NCBI RefSeq assembly: GCF_003932785.1
Contig: NZ_RQYT01000001.1
Location: 62,001-126,000 of the forward strand
Source: Arachnia propionica
Lineage (GTDB): Bacteria > Actinomycetota > Actinomycetes > Propionibacteriales > Propionibacteriaceae
Direction of reading: 5' to 3'
DNA: 64,000 bases
This document shows, piece by piece, positions 9,024 to 17,835 of the stretch. Each line of letters opens with the position of its first letter. Position 1 is the first letter of the stretch. The notes below the pieces were generated by a model that was not told where the DNA came from, searched no databases, and was given only the letters and a program-made list of their open reading frames with translations. Made by a program: the position numbers and the translations under genes.

Positions 9024-9324
9024 GGGGAGCCTGGTTCAGTTCCTTCTCCGCCCGACGCTTGCCGGACAGCCTGCCCAGCGCGTAGAAGAAGATTCCGGAA
9101 CCGATGGCGGCCTGCATCGCGAAGAGCCCGGACTCGATCTCACCACCGGCGGGGGGCGCGATGGGTTGGAACCAGGGTTCGGCCCCCTGTTCCTCGAGGA
9201 ACTCGGTGACGGAGGCATCCGTGCCCCCGAACTCGGAGTCCTTGGGTGCGGTGTAGAACGGGATGCAGAAGAGCACCACCAGGATGACGACGGCGCCGAG
9301 GACGCCCCACTTGCCGAGCCTCAT
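9013..9324 (-). CDS. cbiN: Cobalt transport protein CbiN
   Basis: Small (103 aa) auxiliary subunit that activates CbiM. It has two membrane helices, near residues 8-26 and 64-86, flanking an extracytoplasmic loop with [11 protein letters not shown] and EPWFQPI, both typical of CbiN. The ATG overlaps the cbiM stop by 4 nt, and its own stop overlaps cbiQ. Confidence 0.93.
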   Translation of the reverse strand: MRLGKWGVLGAVVILVVLFCIPFYTAPKDSEFGGTDASVTEFLEEQGAEPWFQPIAPPAGGEIESGLFAMQAAIGSGIFFYALGRLSGKRRAEKELNQAPLEG

Positions 9325-9998
9325 GCCGCGACCTCCATCTCCTTCTTCGTGAACACACCGAGTCGGGTCAGCTCCGGACCCGCCACCCTCGTGAGGAAGG
9401 CGAACAGGAGCACCCCGAGCACACCCTCCGCGATGGCGAGGGGGATCTGGGTGAGGGCGAACACGGAGGCGAACTTGGCCAAGGAGGCCATGAAGTCACC
9501 CTCGGCACCCGGGTAGGCGATCGCGAGTTGGAAGGACGTCACGACGTAGGTCGACAGGTCCGCGATCGCCATGGCCATGAAGACCGCGAGCATCTTGTTG
9601 ACCCTCCGGAACAGCACCCACATGAGGTAGCCGCACCACGGACCGGCGATCGCCATGGAGAACACGTTCGCGCCGAGCGTCGTCAGACCGCCATGAGCGA
9701 GCAGGATCGCCTGGAACAACAGCACGATCGTGCCGAGGAATGCCATGACGGGCGGGCGGAACAGGATTGCGCCGGCCCCGGTCCCGGTCGGGTGGGACGA
9801 CGAACCCGTCACCGAGGGCAGTTTCACGGCGGACAGGGCAAAGGTGAAGGCCCCGGCGGCGGCGAGCAGCAGCTTCGACTCGGGGTCCTTGCGGACCTGC
9901 TTGACGACCGCCGTCGCGCCGTGGATGACGAAGGGGGCGGATGCCGCGAACCATGCCGCGGCCTGGATCGGGGGTAGGAACCCCTCGGCAATGTGCAT
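9321..9998 (-). CDS. cbiM: Cobalt ECF transporter substrate-binding component CbiM
   Basis: CbiM binds the cobalt ion. The protein must start MHIAEGFLP because the N-terminal amine and His2 are metal ligands in this family; this fixes the start at 9998, preceded by the ribosome site AAGGAG. The 225 residues include the [14 protein letters not shown] motif and several membrane helices. It is the first gene of the operon, directly behind a cobalamin riboswitch, so cobalt uptake should be shut down when B12 is plentiful. Confidence 0.95.
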   Translation of the reverse strand: MHIAEGFLPPIQAAAWFAASAPFVIHGATAVVKQVRKDPESKLLLAAAGAFTFALSAVKLPSVTGSSSHPTGTGAGAILFRPPVMAFLGTIVLLFQAILLAHGGLTTLGANVFSMAIAGPWCGYLMWVLFRRVNKMLAVFMAMAIADLSTYVVTSFQLAIAYPGAEGDFMASLAKFASVFALTQIPLAIAEGVLGVLLFAFLTRVAGPELTRLGVFTKKEMEVAA

Positions 9999-10034
9999 GA
10001 TGCACTCCTTCTGCGAGGTCCGGCGCCTCGCCTG

Positions 10035-10138
10035 AGGTGCGCGGGACGAGTTCCTGGCTCGCCGGGGTTGGCTCACAGTTGCGCGACAGCCCCGGATTCA
10101 CACCGGGTTCCTCGTGACGAACCCACGCTTGCGGTGAG
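10035..10138 (-). promoter_or_regulatory. Cobalamin riboswitch upstream of cbiMNQO
   Basis: Minus-strand leader with CACGAGGAACCCGGTGTGAATC, CGCAACTGTGAGCC and the B12 box GAGCCAGGAACTCG, about 40 nt before the cbiM ATG. It fills the gap between cobIJ and cbiM. Confidence 0.93.
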
Positions 10139-10158
10139 CGTATCGCAGCTCAGCAGCC

Positions 10159-11679
10159 TCAGGAGGTCATGCCCGGATTCTGTGCAGCCGTGACGAACCG
10201 CGGGGTCCAGACCCTGTCGTCCGGGGTCCGCCTCGTGGTCGAGGAACCGATGATGACGAGGGTCTTCATGTCCACCACATCGGGATCGAACTCCGCCAGC
10301 GTGGTCACCGTCACCGATTCCTCCCCGCGTCCCACGTCACGGGCGAGCACGACGATCGTCCGTGGGTCGCGTTCCTCGAGCAGGATGCGCCTGGCGTCGT
10401 GGAGCTGCTGGGGGCGGGCGTTGGACCTGGGGTTGTAGATCGCCACCGCCATGTCCGCCCGGCTCAGATGCCTGAGCCGGTCCTCGACGACCTGCCAGGG
10501 CTTGAGCCGGTCCGACAGGGAGACGCAGGCGAAGTCCCCACCGAGGGGCGCCCCGGCGAGGGCCGATGCGGCCTGGGCCGCCGTGATGCCCGGGACGACA
10601 CGGATCCCGACCCGGGCGTACCGCTCGTCCTGGGCGGCCTCGAACGTCGCCGCCGCCATCGCGAACACCCCGGCGTCACCGCCTGAGACGATTGCGACCC
10701 GACGCCCGGTGAGGGCGGCATCGAGGGCCTCCCGGGCACGTTCGACCTCGACGGTGTTGCCGGAGGGGTGGAGGGTGAGCCCCGGCCGGGCGGGCACTCG
10801 ACGCACGTAGGGCGCGTAACCGAACACGTCGTCGACCTCCGCCAGCACCTGGCTGGCCTCGGGGCTCAGCCACCGGTCGGGCCCCGGCCCCAGCCCGACG
10901 ACGTGCACGACGGTGTCGCCCCGTGCCGCAGGAACCGCCTCGGGGGCGATGTGTCGCCCGGCGTCGTCGGCACGGCGGTCCTCGCCGGGTACCAGAACGA
11001 GGGCGAAGTAGGGCACGCTGCCCGGATCCACCTCGGTGACGGGGAGCACCCGTTCGGCGTCCCAGGTGGCCCGCTCGACGTAGACGGCCCGCTCCAGCAG
11101 CCCGGCGGCGGCGAGCGCGGCCCGCACCTTCGGGAAGTTACGGCCCAGCTTCATGACGACGGCGGCCTCGGTCTGGGCGAGACGCCACGCCAGCTCCGCC
11201 TCCGGCAGGGTGCCCGGCAGGATCGTCACGACGTCCTCGTGGCGGCACAGCGACCTGGCCGCCGCCGCGGTGGCCCCCTGCACCGAGGTCACCCCCGGCA
11301 CCACCCGGCAGTCCAGATCCGCGAGCCGGTCCAACAGGTACATGTTGGTGGAGTAGAACAGCGGGTCCCCCTCCGCCAGCAGCGCCACGTCCCCCTCGGC
11401 GAGCAGCTCCCGCAGCTGGACCGCCGCGGCGTCGTAGAACTCCGTCATCGCCCCGTCGTAGCCGAAGGGATGCTGCGTCGTTCCCGTCGTCACCGGGTAC
11501 TCGAAGGTCACCACCGGCACCCTCACGTGATCCTGGACGATTCGCAACGCGTTCGACGGGCGGCCGGGACCGCTGAAACACGCCACCGCGCGCACCTCCC
11601 CCAGCAGCCGGGCGGCCTTGAGGGTCAGGAGTTCCGGGTCGCCCGGGCCGACACCCAGCGACCAGAGGATCCCGCTCAC
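10159..11679 (-). CDS. cobIJ: Precorrin-2 C20-methyltransferase / precorrin-3B C17-methyltransferase fusion
   Basis: Two tetrapyrrole methylases in one 506-residue chain. The N-terminal CobI part (SLGVGPGDPELLTLKA, LLAEGDPLFYS) methylates C20 of precorrin-2. The C-terminal CobJ part, from about residue 235 (VVGLGPGPDRWLSPEA; IVSGGDAGVFAMA; IYNPRSNARP), does the C17 methylation and ring contraction. The cobIJ fusion is known from Mycobacterium. The GTG start at 11679 overlaps the cobH stop as GTGA. It closes the cobG-cobH-cobIJ operon. Confidence 0.93.
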   Translation of the reverse strand: MSGILWSLGVGPGDPELLTLKAARLLGEVRAVACFSGPGRPSNALRIVQDHVRVPVVTFEYPVTTGTTQHPFGYDGAMTEFYDAAAVQLRELLAEGDVALLAEGDPLFYSTNMYLLDRLADLDCRVVPGVTSVQGATAAAARSLCRHEDVVTILPGTLPEAELAWRLAQTEAAVVMKLGRNFPKVRAALAAAGLLERAVYVERATWDAERVLPVTEVDPGSVPYFALVLVPGEDRRADDAGRHIAPEAVPAARGDTVVHVVGLGPGPDRWLSPEASQVLAEVDDVFGYAPYVRRVPARPGLTLHPSGNTVEVERAREALDAALTGRRVAIVSGGDAGVFAMAAATFEAAQDERYARVGIRVVPGITAAQAASALAGAPLGGDFACVSLSDRLKPWQVVEDRLRHLSRADMAVAIYNPRSNARPQQLHDARRILLEERDPRTIVVLARDVGRGEESVTVTTLAEFDPDVVDMKTLVIIGSSTTRRTPDDRVWTPRFVTAAQNPGMTS

Positions 11680-12335
11680 AGCTCGGACTCGCTGGCGAGC
11701 GCGTTGACGGCTGACGCGGCCATGGCGGACCCGCCGCGGTTGCCGTGGACGACGAGCCACGGCACCCCGAGCTCGCTGTCGACGAGGGCCTGCTTCGACT
11801 CCGCGGAACCCACGAACCCGACGGGCACCCCGATGATCGCCGCAGGCCGCGGGCCACCGTCCGCGATGATCTCGAGAAGGTGGAACAGCGCGGTCGGCGC
11901 GTTGCCGATGGCGACGACCGCGCCGGCCAGCGCCTCACCCCACAGGGACACGGCCGCCGCGGATCTCGTGGTGCCCCACTGAGTCGCCAGCGCCGTGGCG
12001 CGGTCGTCGCGGAGCAGGCAACGGACCTCGTTGTCGGCGGGCAGCCGTCGCCGGGTGATGCCCGAGTCGATCATATGGGCGTCGACGAAGATCGGGGCCC
12101 CGGAGCGCAGGGCCCGCCGCGCCGCGTCGACGAGATCGGGGTGGAAGGCGATGGCCGACGGCAGGTCGAGATCACCGGCCGCGTGGATCATCCGCACCGC
12201 CACCTGCGCCTCTTCCGGTGAGAAGGCGCTGAGATCGGCCCCCTCACGGATCCGACGGAAGGACTCGGTGTAGATGGCGGAACCGTTGGTGACGTACTCG
12301 TAGCGGCGGGTGGGGCGCGTGGTCATGCGGGTCAC
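11676..12335 (-). CDS. cobH: Precorrin-8X methylmutase
   Basis: CobH/CbiC moves the C11 methyl group to C12, forming hydrogenobyrinate. The 219-residue sequence shows MIHAAGDLDLPSAIAFHPD with the catalytic histidine early in the motif, and PAAIIGVPVGFVGSAESK near the C-terminus. The start is a GTG overlapping the cobG stop; an internal ATG at 12326 is the alternative. Overlaps on both sides show one transcript with cobG and cobIJ. Confidence 0.94.
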   Translation of the reverse strand: MTRMTTRPTRRYEYVTNGSAIYTESFRRIREGADLSAFSPEEAQVAVRMIHAAGDLDLPSAIAFHPDLVDAARRALRSGAPIFVDAHMIDSGITRRRLPADNEVRCLLRDDRATALATQWGTTRSAAAVSLWGEALAGAVVAIGNAPTALFHLLEIIADGGPRPAAIIGVPVGFVGSAESKQALVDSELGVPWLVVHGNRGGSAMAASAVNALASESEL

Positions 12336-13462
12336 CCTACGACAGCCTCGAGCACCGCTGCCGCGTCCCTGGGCGCGACGAGGCCGACGTGCTCACCCCC
12401 CGGTTCCCCGCACACCCGGTCGCAGCCTGACAGGTGGACGAGTTCCGGAAAGGCCTCCGGGTGCTGACTCGCCACGGCCCAGGCGATGTCCCGGGTGTCC
12501 ACGAGTGCGTTGTTGCAGGGCTTGCCGTAGCAGGCGGTCAGGGTCTGCCACACGGAACCGGTGCTGGTGACCAGCCCCGCTGCAGCCAGTTCGTCGAGCC
12601 GGTCGGCGGCTCCCGGGATCAGCACGGAACGCCACGGGGTGACCACGACCTGACCGCTGCCGCACTCGGGGGCGAGGTGGTGGATCGTCGCCGCCTGGGC
12701 CCGGTCCAGCATGCCCAGGGGGATCCCGACGTGGGCGGCCCCTGCAACGGCCCCGAACGGCAAGGGGTGCTCCGAGGCGGGGCGTCGGAGGTCACAGGGC
12801 TGCCCGATGCCGTCGAGCAGATCGGCAGGGTTCGGCAGCTCGCGGATGTGCCAGGCGGGTTTCTCCCCGGCCTCCGCGACGGCGAGGAACCGGTGGGCCA
12901 GCTCCAACAGGGTCGACACGGCATCCTCGGCCGCGATGCGTCGGCCCTCCGGACAGCCCCCGACGAAGACCACCGCCTGCCCGTCCGGCAGCGCCCGGTA
13001 GCCGAGGTCGAAGTCCTCCCCCAGCACGTCGTCGGAACCGTCGTCGAGGGCGAAGAGGAAACGTCCGGGCAGTCCCGGCAGCTCCGGATCCGCGATGATC
13101 GCGGCGTCCAGGGCGCGCACCAGCTGTGACAGATCCGCGTGCACGGGGGCGATCGAGGTCAGCGGGGAGCACACCACCGTGCGGATCCGCTCATGGGCCG
13201 GGGAGGGCATCAGCCCCGTCGCGAAGGCCGCCTCGGTGAACTCGCACGGAATCGGGTCCGGCAGGGCACGGATCTGGAGGTTGTTCCGGCTGGTGATCTG
13301 CACCTCGGAGTTCGCGAACGCACGGGCCAGCTCGGCCACCTCCATCAGCTGGGCGGAGCTGACCAGGCCGCCGGGCAACCGCAGCCGGATCATGTTCCCG
13401 TCCACGGTGCGGTAGGGGCGCAGCAGGCCCGGGCAGCGGTCACGTTCGACGATTCTGGTCAT
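12332..13462 (-). CDS. cobG: Precorrin-3B synthase (CobG)
   Basis: CobG is the oxygen-dependent enzyme of the aerobic B12 route, related to nitrite/sulfite reductases. The 376-residue protein has the ferredoxin-like N-terminal repeat (MIRLRLPGG; ITSRNNLQIRAL). It also has cysteines for an Fe4S4 cluster, ACYGKPC and SGCDRVCGE, in the C-terminal third. Its presence marks the oxygen-dependent ring-contraction branch. I start it at ATG 13462, since homology begins about there and a -10-like CACAAT lies 7 nt upstream. It is divergent from lipB. Alternative: another small siroheme reductase, unlikely beside cobH. Confidence 0.87.
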   Translation of the reverse strand: MTRIVERDRCPGLLRPYRTVDGNMIRLRLPGGLVSSAQLMEVAELARAFANSEVQITSRNNLQIRALPDPIPCEFTEAAFATGLMPSPAHERIRTVVCSPLTSIAPVHADLSQLVRALDAAIIADPELPGLPGRFLFALDDGSDDVLGEDFDLGYRALPDGQAVVFVGGCPEGRRIAAEDAVSTLLELAHRFLAVAEAGEKPAWHIRELPNPADLLDGIGQPCDLRRPASEHPLPFGAVAGAAHVGIPLGMLDRAQAATIHHLAPECGSGQVVVTPWRSVLIPGAADRLDELAAAGLVTSTGSVWQTLTACYGKPCNNALVDTRDIAWAVASQHPEAFPELVHLSGCDRVCGEPGGEHVGLVAPRDAAAVLEAVVG

Positions 13463-13469
13463 GGGGCCA

Positions 13470-13475
13470 ATTGTG
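13470..13475 (-). promoter_or_regulatory. -10 element CACAAT of cobG, leaderless start
   Basis: On the minus strand CACAAT ends 7 nt before the cobG ATG (13462). No ribosome site is visible. Confidence 0.4.
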
Positions 13476-13524
13476 CACAGGCCCTGCGCGGGGTCTCCGT
13501 CGGGGTCGGTCAGGGGCGCGTACC

Positions 13525-14202
13525 ATGTCGCGGGTGCTGACATTCGAGTACCGCGGTCTGGGTCCCGATCGCTTCCTCAGCGACTACGAGGAGGCGTGGG
13601 AGCTGCAACGGGGGATCCACGCCGCGGTGTCGCGTGGGGAACGTCCCGGTCACGTCATCCTGTTGGAGCACCACCCCGTCTACACCGCCGGCCGGGCCAC
13701 CCTCCCGGTGGAGCGCCCCTTCGACGGCACCCCGGTCATCGACGTGGATCGGGGCGGGAGGATCACCTGGCACGGTCCCGGGCAGCTCACCGGCTACCCG
13801 ATCCTGAGGCTTCCGGAGGGCGTGGGGGTGGTTGAGCCCGTGCGACGGTTCGAGGCGGCCGTCATCGACTTCCTCGAGGAGGAGGGCCTGTCGGCGGTGC
13901 GCATCGAGGGCCGCACCGGGGTGTGGTTCCCCGCCACCGACGGACGCCCGGAGCGGAAGATCTGCGCCATCGGCATCCGGGTGGCGCGCCGCACGACGAT
14001 GCACGGTTTCGCCCTCAACGTGCTGCCGAACGGAGGGGCCTTCGGCAACATCATCCCCTGCGGGATCAGCGACGCGGGCGTCACCTCGCTGGCGGAGGAG
14101 CGTCCCGGCGCCTGGGACGTCGCGCAGGTGGCACACGACCTCGAACCCCACCTGCGTCGTCACCTGGAGCCGCTGCTGGAACAGGTAGGATCGCGCAGGT
14201 GA
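13525..14202 (+). CDS. lipB: Lipoyl(octanoyl) transferase
   Basis: LipB moves octanoate from acyl carrier protein to lipoyl domains. The motifs [17 protein letters not shown] (near residue 75-90), the lysine in ERKICAIGI and the catalytic cysteine in [12 protein letters not shown] are intact in 225 residues. The ATG at 13525 begins the conserved FEYRGLG region; an in-frame upstream stretch is not conserved-looking. It overlaps lipA by 4 nt. Confidence 0.95.
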   Translation: MSRVLTFEYRGLGPDRFLSDYEEAWELQRGIHAAVSRGERPGHVILLEHHPVYTAGRATLPVERPFDGTPVIDVDRGGRITWHGPGQLTGYPILRLPEGVGVVEPVRRFEAAVIDFLEEEGLSAVRIEGRTGVWFPATDGRPERKICAIGIRVARRTTMHGFALNVLPNGGAFGNIIPCGISDAGVTSLAEERPGAWDVAQVAHDLEPHLRRHLEPLLEQVGSRR

Positions 14203-15152
14203 CTGCAGTACACCCTGACGGGCGCCGGCTTCTCCGCATCGAGGCCAAGAACGCGGAGACCCCGATCGAACGGAAGCCGGAGTGGATCCGCACCACCGCC
14301 CGCACCGGCCCCAACTTCAAGGATCTGCACGAGATCGTCGAGACCGCCGACCTGCACACCGTCTGCCGGGAGGCGAACTGCCCCAACATCTTCGAGTGCT
14401 GGGAGGACCGCGAGTCCACGTTCCTCATCGGCGGCGACCAGTGCACTCGTCGCTGCGACTTCTGCCAGATCACGTCCGCCAAGCCGGAGGGCTACGACCC
14501 CGCCGAGCCGATGCGGGTCGCGGCGTCGGTGAAGCGGATGGGGCTGCGCTACGCCACGGTGACCGGGGTGTGCCGTGACGACCTTCCCGACGAGGGCGCC
14601 TGGTTGTACGCGGAGACGATCCGCCAGATCCACGCCGTCAACCCGGGGGTCGGAGTGGAGATGCTCGCGCCCGACTTCTCCGGCAAACCTGACCTCGTCT
14701 CCCAGGTCCTCGACACCCGTCCCGAGGTGTTCGCCCACAACGTCGAGACGGTGCCGCGCATCTTCAAGCGCATCCGTCCCGGGTTCCGCTACGAGCGTTC
14801 CCTCGAGGTCCTCACCATGAGTCGTGAGGCGGGGCTCGTGACGAAGTCCAACCTCATCCTCGGGATGGGCGAGACCCGGGAGGAGATCTCCCAGGCCCTG
14901 CAGGACCTGTACGACGCGGGCACCGAACTCATCACCATCACCCAGTACCTCCGCCCCGGCCCCACCCTCCACCCGATCGCCCGCTGGGTGCCGCCCCAGG
15001 AGTTCGACGAGCTCGCGGAGGAGGCGAGGGAGATCGGATATTCTGGCGTGTTGTCCGGGCCGCTCGTGCGTTCCTCGTACCGCGCGGGCCGGCTGTACAG
15101 GACGGCAATGGAAGAGCGCACGAAGGCTGCGCGGAAGACCGAGGTCAAGTGA
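14199..15152 (+). CDS. lipA: Lipoyl synthase
   Basis: Radical-SAM enzyme that inserts two sulfurs into octanoyl groups. Both iron-sulfur motifs are present: [12 protein letters not shown] (CX4CX5C, auxiliary cluster) and CTRRCDFC (CX3CX2C, SAM cluster), plus the closing RSSYRAG that contributes a serine ligand. The 317-residue length is normal. The GTG start overlaps the lipB stop (GTGA). Confidence 0.96.
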   Translation: MTAVHPDGRRLLRIEAKNAETPIERKPEWIRTTARTGPNFKDLHEIVETADLHTVCREANCPNIFECWEDRESTFLIGGDQCTRRCDFCQITSAKPEGYDPAEPMRVAASVKRMGLRYATVTGVCRDDLPDEGAWLYAETIRQIHAVNPGVGVEMLAPDFSGKPDLVSQVLDTRPEVFAHNVETVPRIFKRIRPGFRYERSLEVLTMSREAGLVTKSNLILGMGETREEISQALQDLYDAGTELITITQYLRPGPTLHPIARWVPPQEFDELAEEAREIGYSGVLSGPLVRSSYRAGRLYRTAMEERTKAARKTEVK

Positions 15153-15934
15153 TGGCACGTAGTGAGAGGGCCAAGGAGCTCGCGCGCAAGCAGAAGGAGC
15201 AGGCCAGGGCCGAGAAGCTCCGTCGCAAGAACTCCAACGACCCCGCGGACTGGGGACAGATCAGGCAGATCCGCGAGACCTACAAGCTCACCCGCAAGCA
15301 CGACCCGAAACTGCCGTGGGTGCTGCTGGCCGCTGCCGCGGTGCCGTTCGTGGTGTTGCTGGTCATCGGTTTCCTCCTCCACGCCCCGATCCTGTGGGGG
15401 ATCATGGGCTTCATGGTCGGCCTGACGGTCGCGATGTGGATCTTCGTGCGGCGGGCCAAGCGCGCCGCCTTCGCCCGCTACGACGGCCAGGTGGGATCGG
15501 CCGAGCTGGCGATGCAGATGCTCGGCAAGAAGTGGAAGTACACCGCCGTCGTGGCGGCCACCCGCAACCGCGACTCGGCGGACGTGGTGCACCGCGCCAT
15601 CGGCCCGGGCGGCCTCGTCCTCATCGGGGAGGGTGACCCCAAGCACCTGAAGACGCTGCTCGCCTCGGAGAAGAGGAAGCACGAGCAGGTCGCCTACGGC
15701 GTCAACGTCGTCACCTTCGTCGTCGGCAAGGGCGGCGGCCAGGTGCCCCTGGACAAGCTGGCCGATGAGATCAAGAAGCTGCCGAAGGCCATGAACGACG
15801 CGAAGGTCGTGGAGGTCGAGTCCCGTCTCAAGGCCCTGGATGCGATGCGCCCGAAGCTGCCGATGCCGAAGGGCCCCATGCCGACCGGCAAGGGTGCCAT
15901 GAAGGGTGCCCGTCAGGCGATGCGCGGTCGCTGA
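15152..15934 (+). CDS. DUF4191 membrane protein
   Basis: A 260-residue actinobacterial protein with a charged N-terminal helix (ARSERAKELARKQKEQ), two adjacent membrane helices (about residues 54-98) and a soluble C-terminal domain ending in a Met/Pro/Lys-rich tail. DUF4191 is regularly found behind lipA in actinobacteria; its function is unknown. The ATG at 15152 overlaps the lipA stop (TGATG); a GTG directly before it is an alternative start. Confidence 0.82.
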   Translation: MARSERAKELARKQKEQARAEKLRRKNSNDPADWGQIRQIRETYKLTRKHDPKLPWVLLAAAAVPFVVLLVIGFLLHAPILWGIMGFMVGLTVAMWIFVRRAKRAAFARYDGQVGSAELAMQMLGKKWKYTAVVAATRNRDSADVVHRAIGPGGLVLIGEGDPKHLKTLLASEKRKHEQVAYGVNVVTFVVGKGGGQVPLDKLADEIKKLPKAMNDAKVVEVESRLKALDAMRPKLPMPKGPMPTGKGAMKGARQAMRGR

Positions 15935-15937
15935 TTC

Positions 15938-17695
15938 GTGGCGAACCTGGTCAATCTCGAGAACGTCTCGCACGCCTTCGGGACCCGTACCCTGCTCGAC
16001 GGGGTGAGTCTCGGTCTGGGTGCCGGCGAGGTGATCGGGGTCGTCGGCCGCAACGGGGACGGCAAGACGACGCTGCTGCGGATCCTCACCGGGGACCTCC
16101 TCCCCGACTCAGGCCGTGTGACCGTGGCGAAGTCGGCCTCCATCGGCGTGCTGACCCAGCACCAGGCGGGCACCCCGGGCGAGACCATCCGTGAGTTGGT
16201 GCTCGACGGGGCCGCCGACCACACCTGGGCCGCGCAGGCGGATCGCCGCGCCATCGTCGAGGCGCTGCTGTCCGGGGTCGATCTCGACCGCCCCATCGAG
16301 ACCCTCTCGGGTGGCGAGCGACGCCGGGTCGGCCTCGTCGAGGTGCTCCTCGGCGAGCACGACCTCATCGTCCTCGACGAACCCACCAACCACCTCGACG
16401 TGGAGGCCATCGCCTTCCTCGCCGAGCACCTCCGCTCCCGCACGAGGGCGGGTCTCGCGATGCTCGTCGTCAGTCACGACCGCTGGTTCCTCGACGCCGT
16501 GTGCACCCGGATCTGGGAGGTCCACGACGGAGTCGTCGACGCCTATGACGGCGGCTACGCGGCCTACGTGCTGGCCCGGGTCGAGAGGCAGCGCCAGGCA
16601 GCTGCCGCCGAGGCGCGGCGCCGAAACCTCGCCCGCAAGGAACTGGCGTGGCTGCGTCGCGGGGCGCCCGCCCGCACCTCGAAACCGAAGTTCCGCATCG
16701 ATGCCGCCGAGGCGCTCATCAGCGACGTCCCCCCGCCCCGCGACAAGCTCGCCCTGGAGAAGTTCGCGGTCTCCCGGCTCGGCAAGGACGTCTTCGACCT
16801 CATCAACGTCGACCACCGGGTCGGCGACCGCGTGCTGTTGGATCGGCTGACCTGGTCGATCGGCCCCGGCGACCGGATCGGGCTCGTCGGCGTCAACGGC
16901 GCCGGCAAGACCACCCTGCTGGACCTCCTCGCCGGGGTGAGGGAGGTCCAGGGAGGCAAGATCAAGCGGGGCGTCACGCTGCGGATCGGCTACCTGTCGC
17001 AGAGCGTCGGTGAGCTCGACGATGACGACCGGGTGCTGCAGTCGGTGACGCGGCTGAAGCAGCAGACGAAGCTCGCCACGGGTCGCGACGCCTCCGCCAG
17101 CAACCTGCTGGAGGAGTTCGGTTTCAGCGGGGACAAGCTCATGGCCCGGATCGGGGATCTCTCCGGCGGGGAACGTCGACGGTTGCAGTTCCTGCGGCTG
17201 TTGCTGGAGGAGCCCAACGTCCTCATCCTCGACGAGCCCACCAACGACCTCGACATCGACACCCTCACCGTCATCGAGGACCACCTCGACACCTGGCCGG
17301 GCACCCTCATCGTCGTCAGCCACGACCGTTACTTCCTGGAGCGGGTCACGGACCACTCCTACGCCCTGCTCGGTGATGGCTCCTGCGTCCTGCTGCCCGG
17401 TGGCGTCGAGGAGTACCTGGAGCGACGGAAACGCGCCACCACGGAGGCCCCCTCCCCCACTGCACCGACGGTGAAACCCAGATCCGATGCCGCAGCCGCC
17501 AGGGCACGGAAGAAGGAACTGGCCCGCATCGAGTCACAGCTGACCAAGGTCGAGCAGCGTATCGAGAAACTCCACACCGAGATGGCCCAGGCCGCCACGG
17601 ACTACGAGAAGCTGGCCACTCTCGATGCCGACCTGCGGAGCGCGCTGGAGACCAAGGCCACCCTCGAGGACGCCTGGTTGGAGGCCGCCGAGTAG
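15938..17695 (+). CDS. ABC-F family ATPase (ribosome-associated, Uup/EttA-like)
   Basis: Two ABC domains in one 585-residue soluble chain and no membrane segment, as in ABC-F translation factors. Walker A motifs are GRNGDGKTT (~30-38) and GVNGAGKTT (~315-323); both copies have LSGGERRR and LDEPTNHLD / LDEPTNDLD. A linker of ~80 charged residues joins them. The C-terminal ~80 residues form a coiled coil (ARIESQLTKVEQRIEKL) as in Uup. ABC-F proteins act in the ribosomal E site and some give antibiotic tolerance; which applies here cannot be told. The start is GTG. Confidence 0.9.
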   Translation: MANLVNLENVSHAFGTRTLLDGVSLGLGAGEVIGVVGRNGDGKTTLLRILTGDLLPDSGRVTVAKSASIGVLTQHQAGTPGETIRELVLDGAADHTWAAQADRRAIVEALLSGVDLDRPIETLSGGERRRVGLVEVLLGEHDLIVLDEPTNHLDVEAIAFLAEHLRSRTRAGLAMLVVSHDRWFLDAVCTRIWEVHDGVVDAYDGGYAAYVLARVERQRQAAAAEARRRNLARKELAWLRRGAPARTSKPKFRIDAAEALISDVPPPRDKLALEKFAVSRLGKDVFDLINVDHRVGDRVLLDRLTWSIGPGDRIGLVGVNGAGKTTLLDLLAGVREVQGGKIKRGVTLRIGYLSQSVGELDDDDRVLQSVTRLKQQTKLATGRDASASNLLEEFGFSGDKLMARIGDLSGGERRRLQFLRLLLEEPNVLILDEPTNDLDIDTLTVIEDHLDTWPGTLIVVSHDRYFLERVTDHSYALLGDGSCVLLPGGVEEYLERRKRATTEAPSPTAPTVKPRSDAAAARARKKELARIESQLTKVEQRIEKLHTEMAQAATDYEKLATLDADLRSALETKATLEDAWLEAAE

Positions 17696-17791
17696 GCACC
17701 CCGAGAGGAGGCAGCCATCGCCACCAGCACCGAACCTGCCCCATGCTGTCGTCTTCCTGGCAGGGGGTTCGGGGCCGACCACGGCCGGAGT

Positions 17792-17797
17792 TATGCT
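17792..17797 (+). promoter_or_regulatory. -10-like TATGCT upstream of the Rhs gene
   Basis: TATGCT in the 140-bp gap after the ABC-F gene, about 38 nt before the Rhs ATG, which also has a CTGGAG ribosome site. Confidence 0.3.
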
Positions 17798-17835
17798 GGC
17801 CTGACTGGCGTCGGGAACTACTGTCTGGAGTGGTC

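Noticed and set aside
17698-17835. Short gene between the ABC-F and Rhs genes
   Set aside because: AGAGGAGG near 17702 looks like a ribosome site but no start codon or frame of useful length follows; the stretch is best read as promoter region of the Rhs gene.
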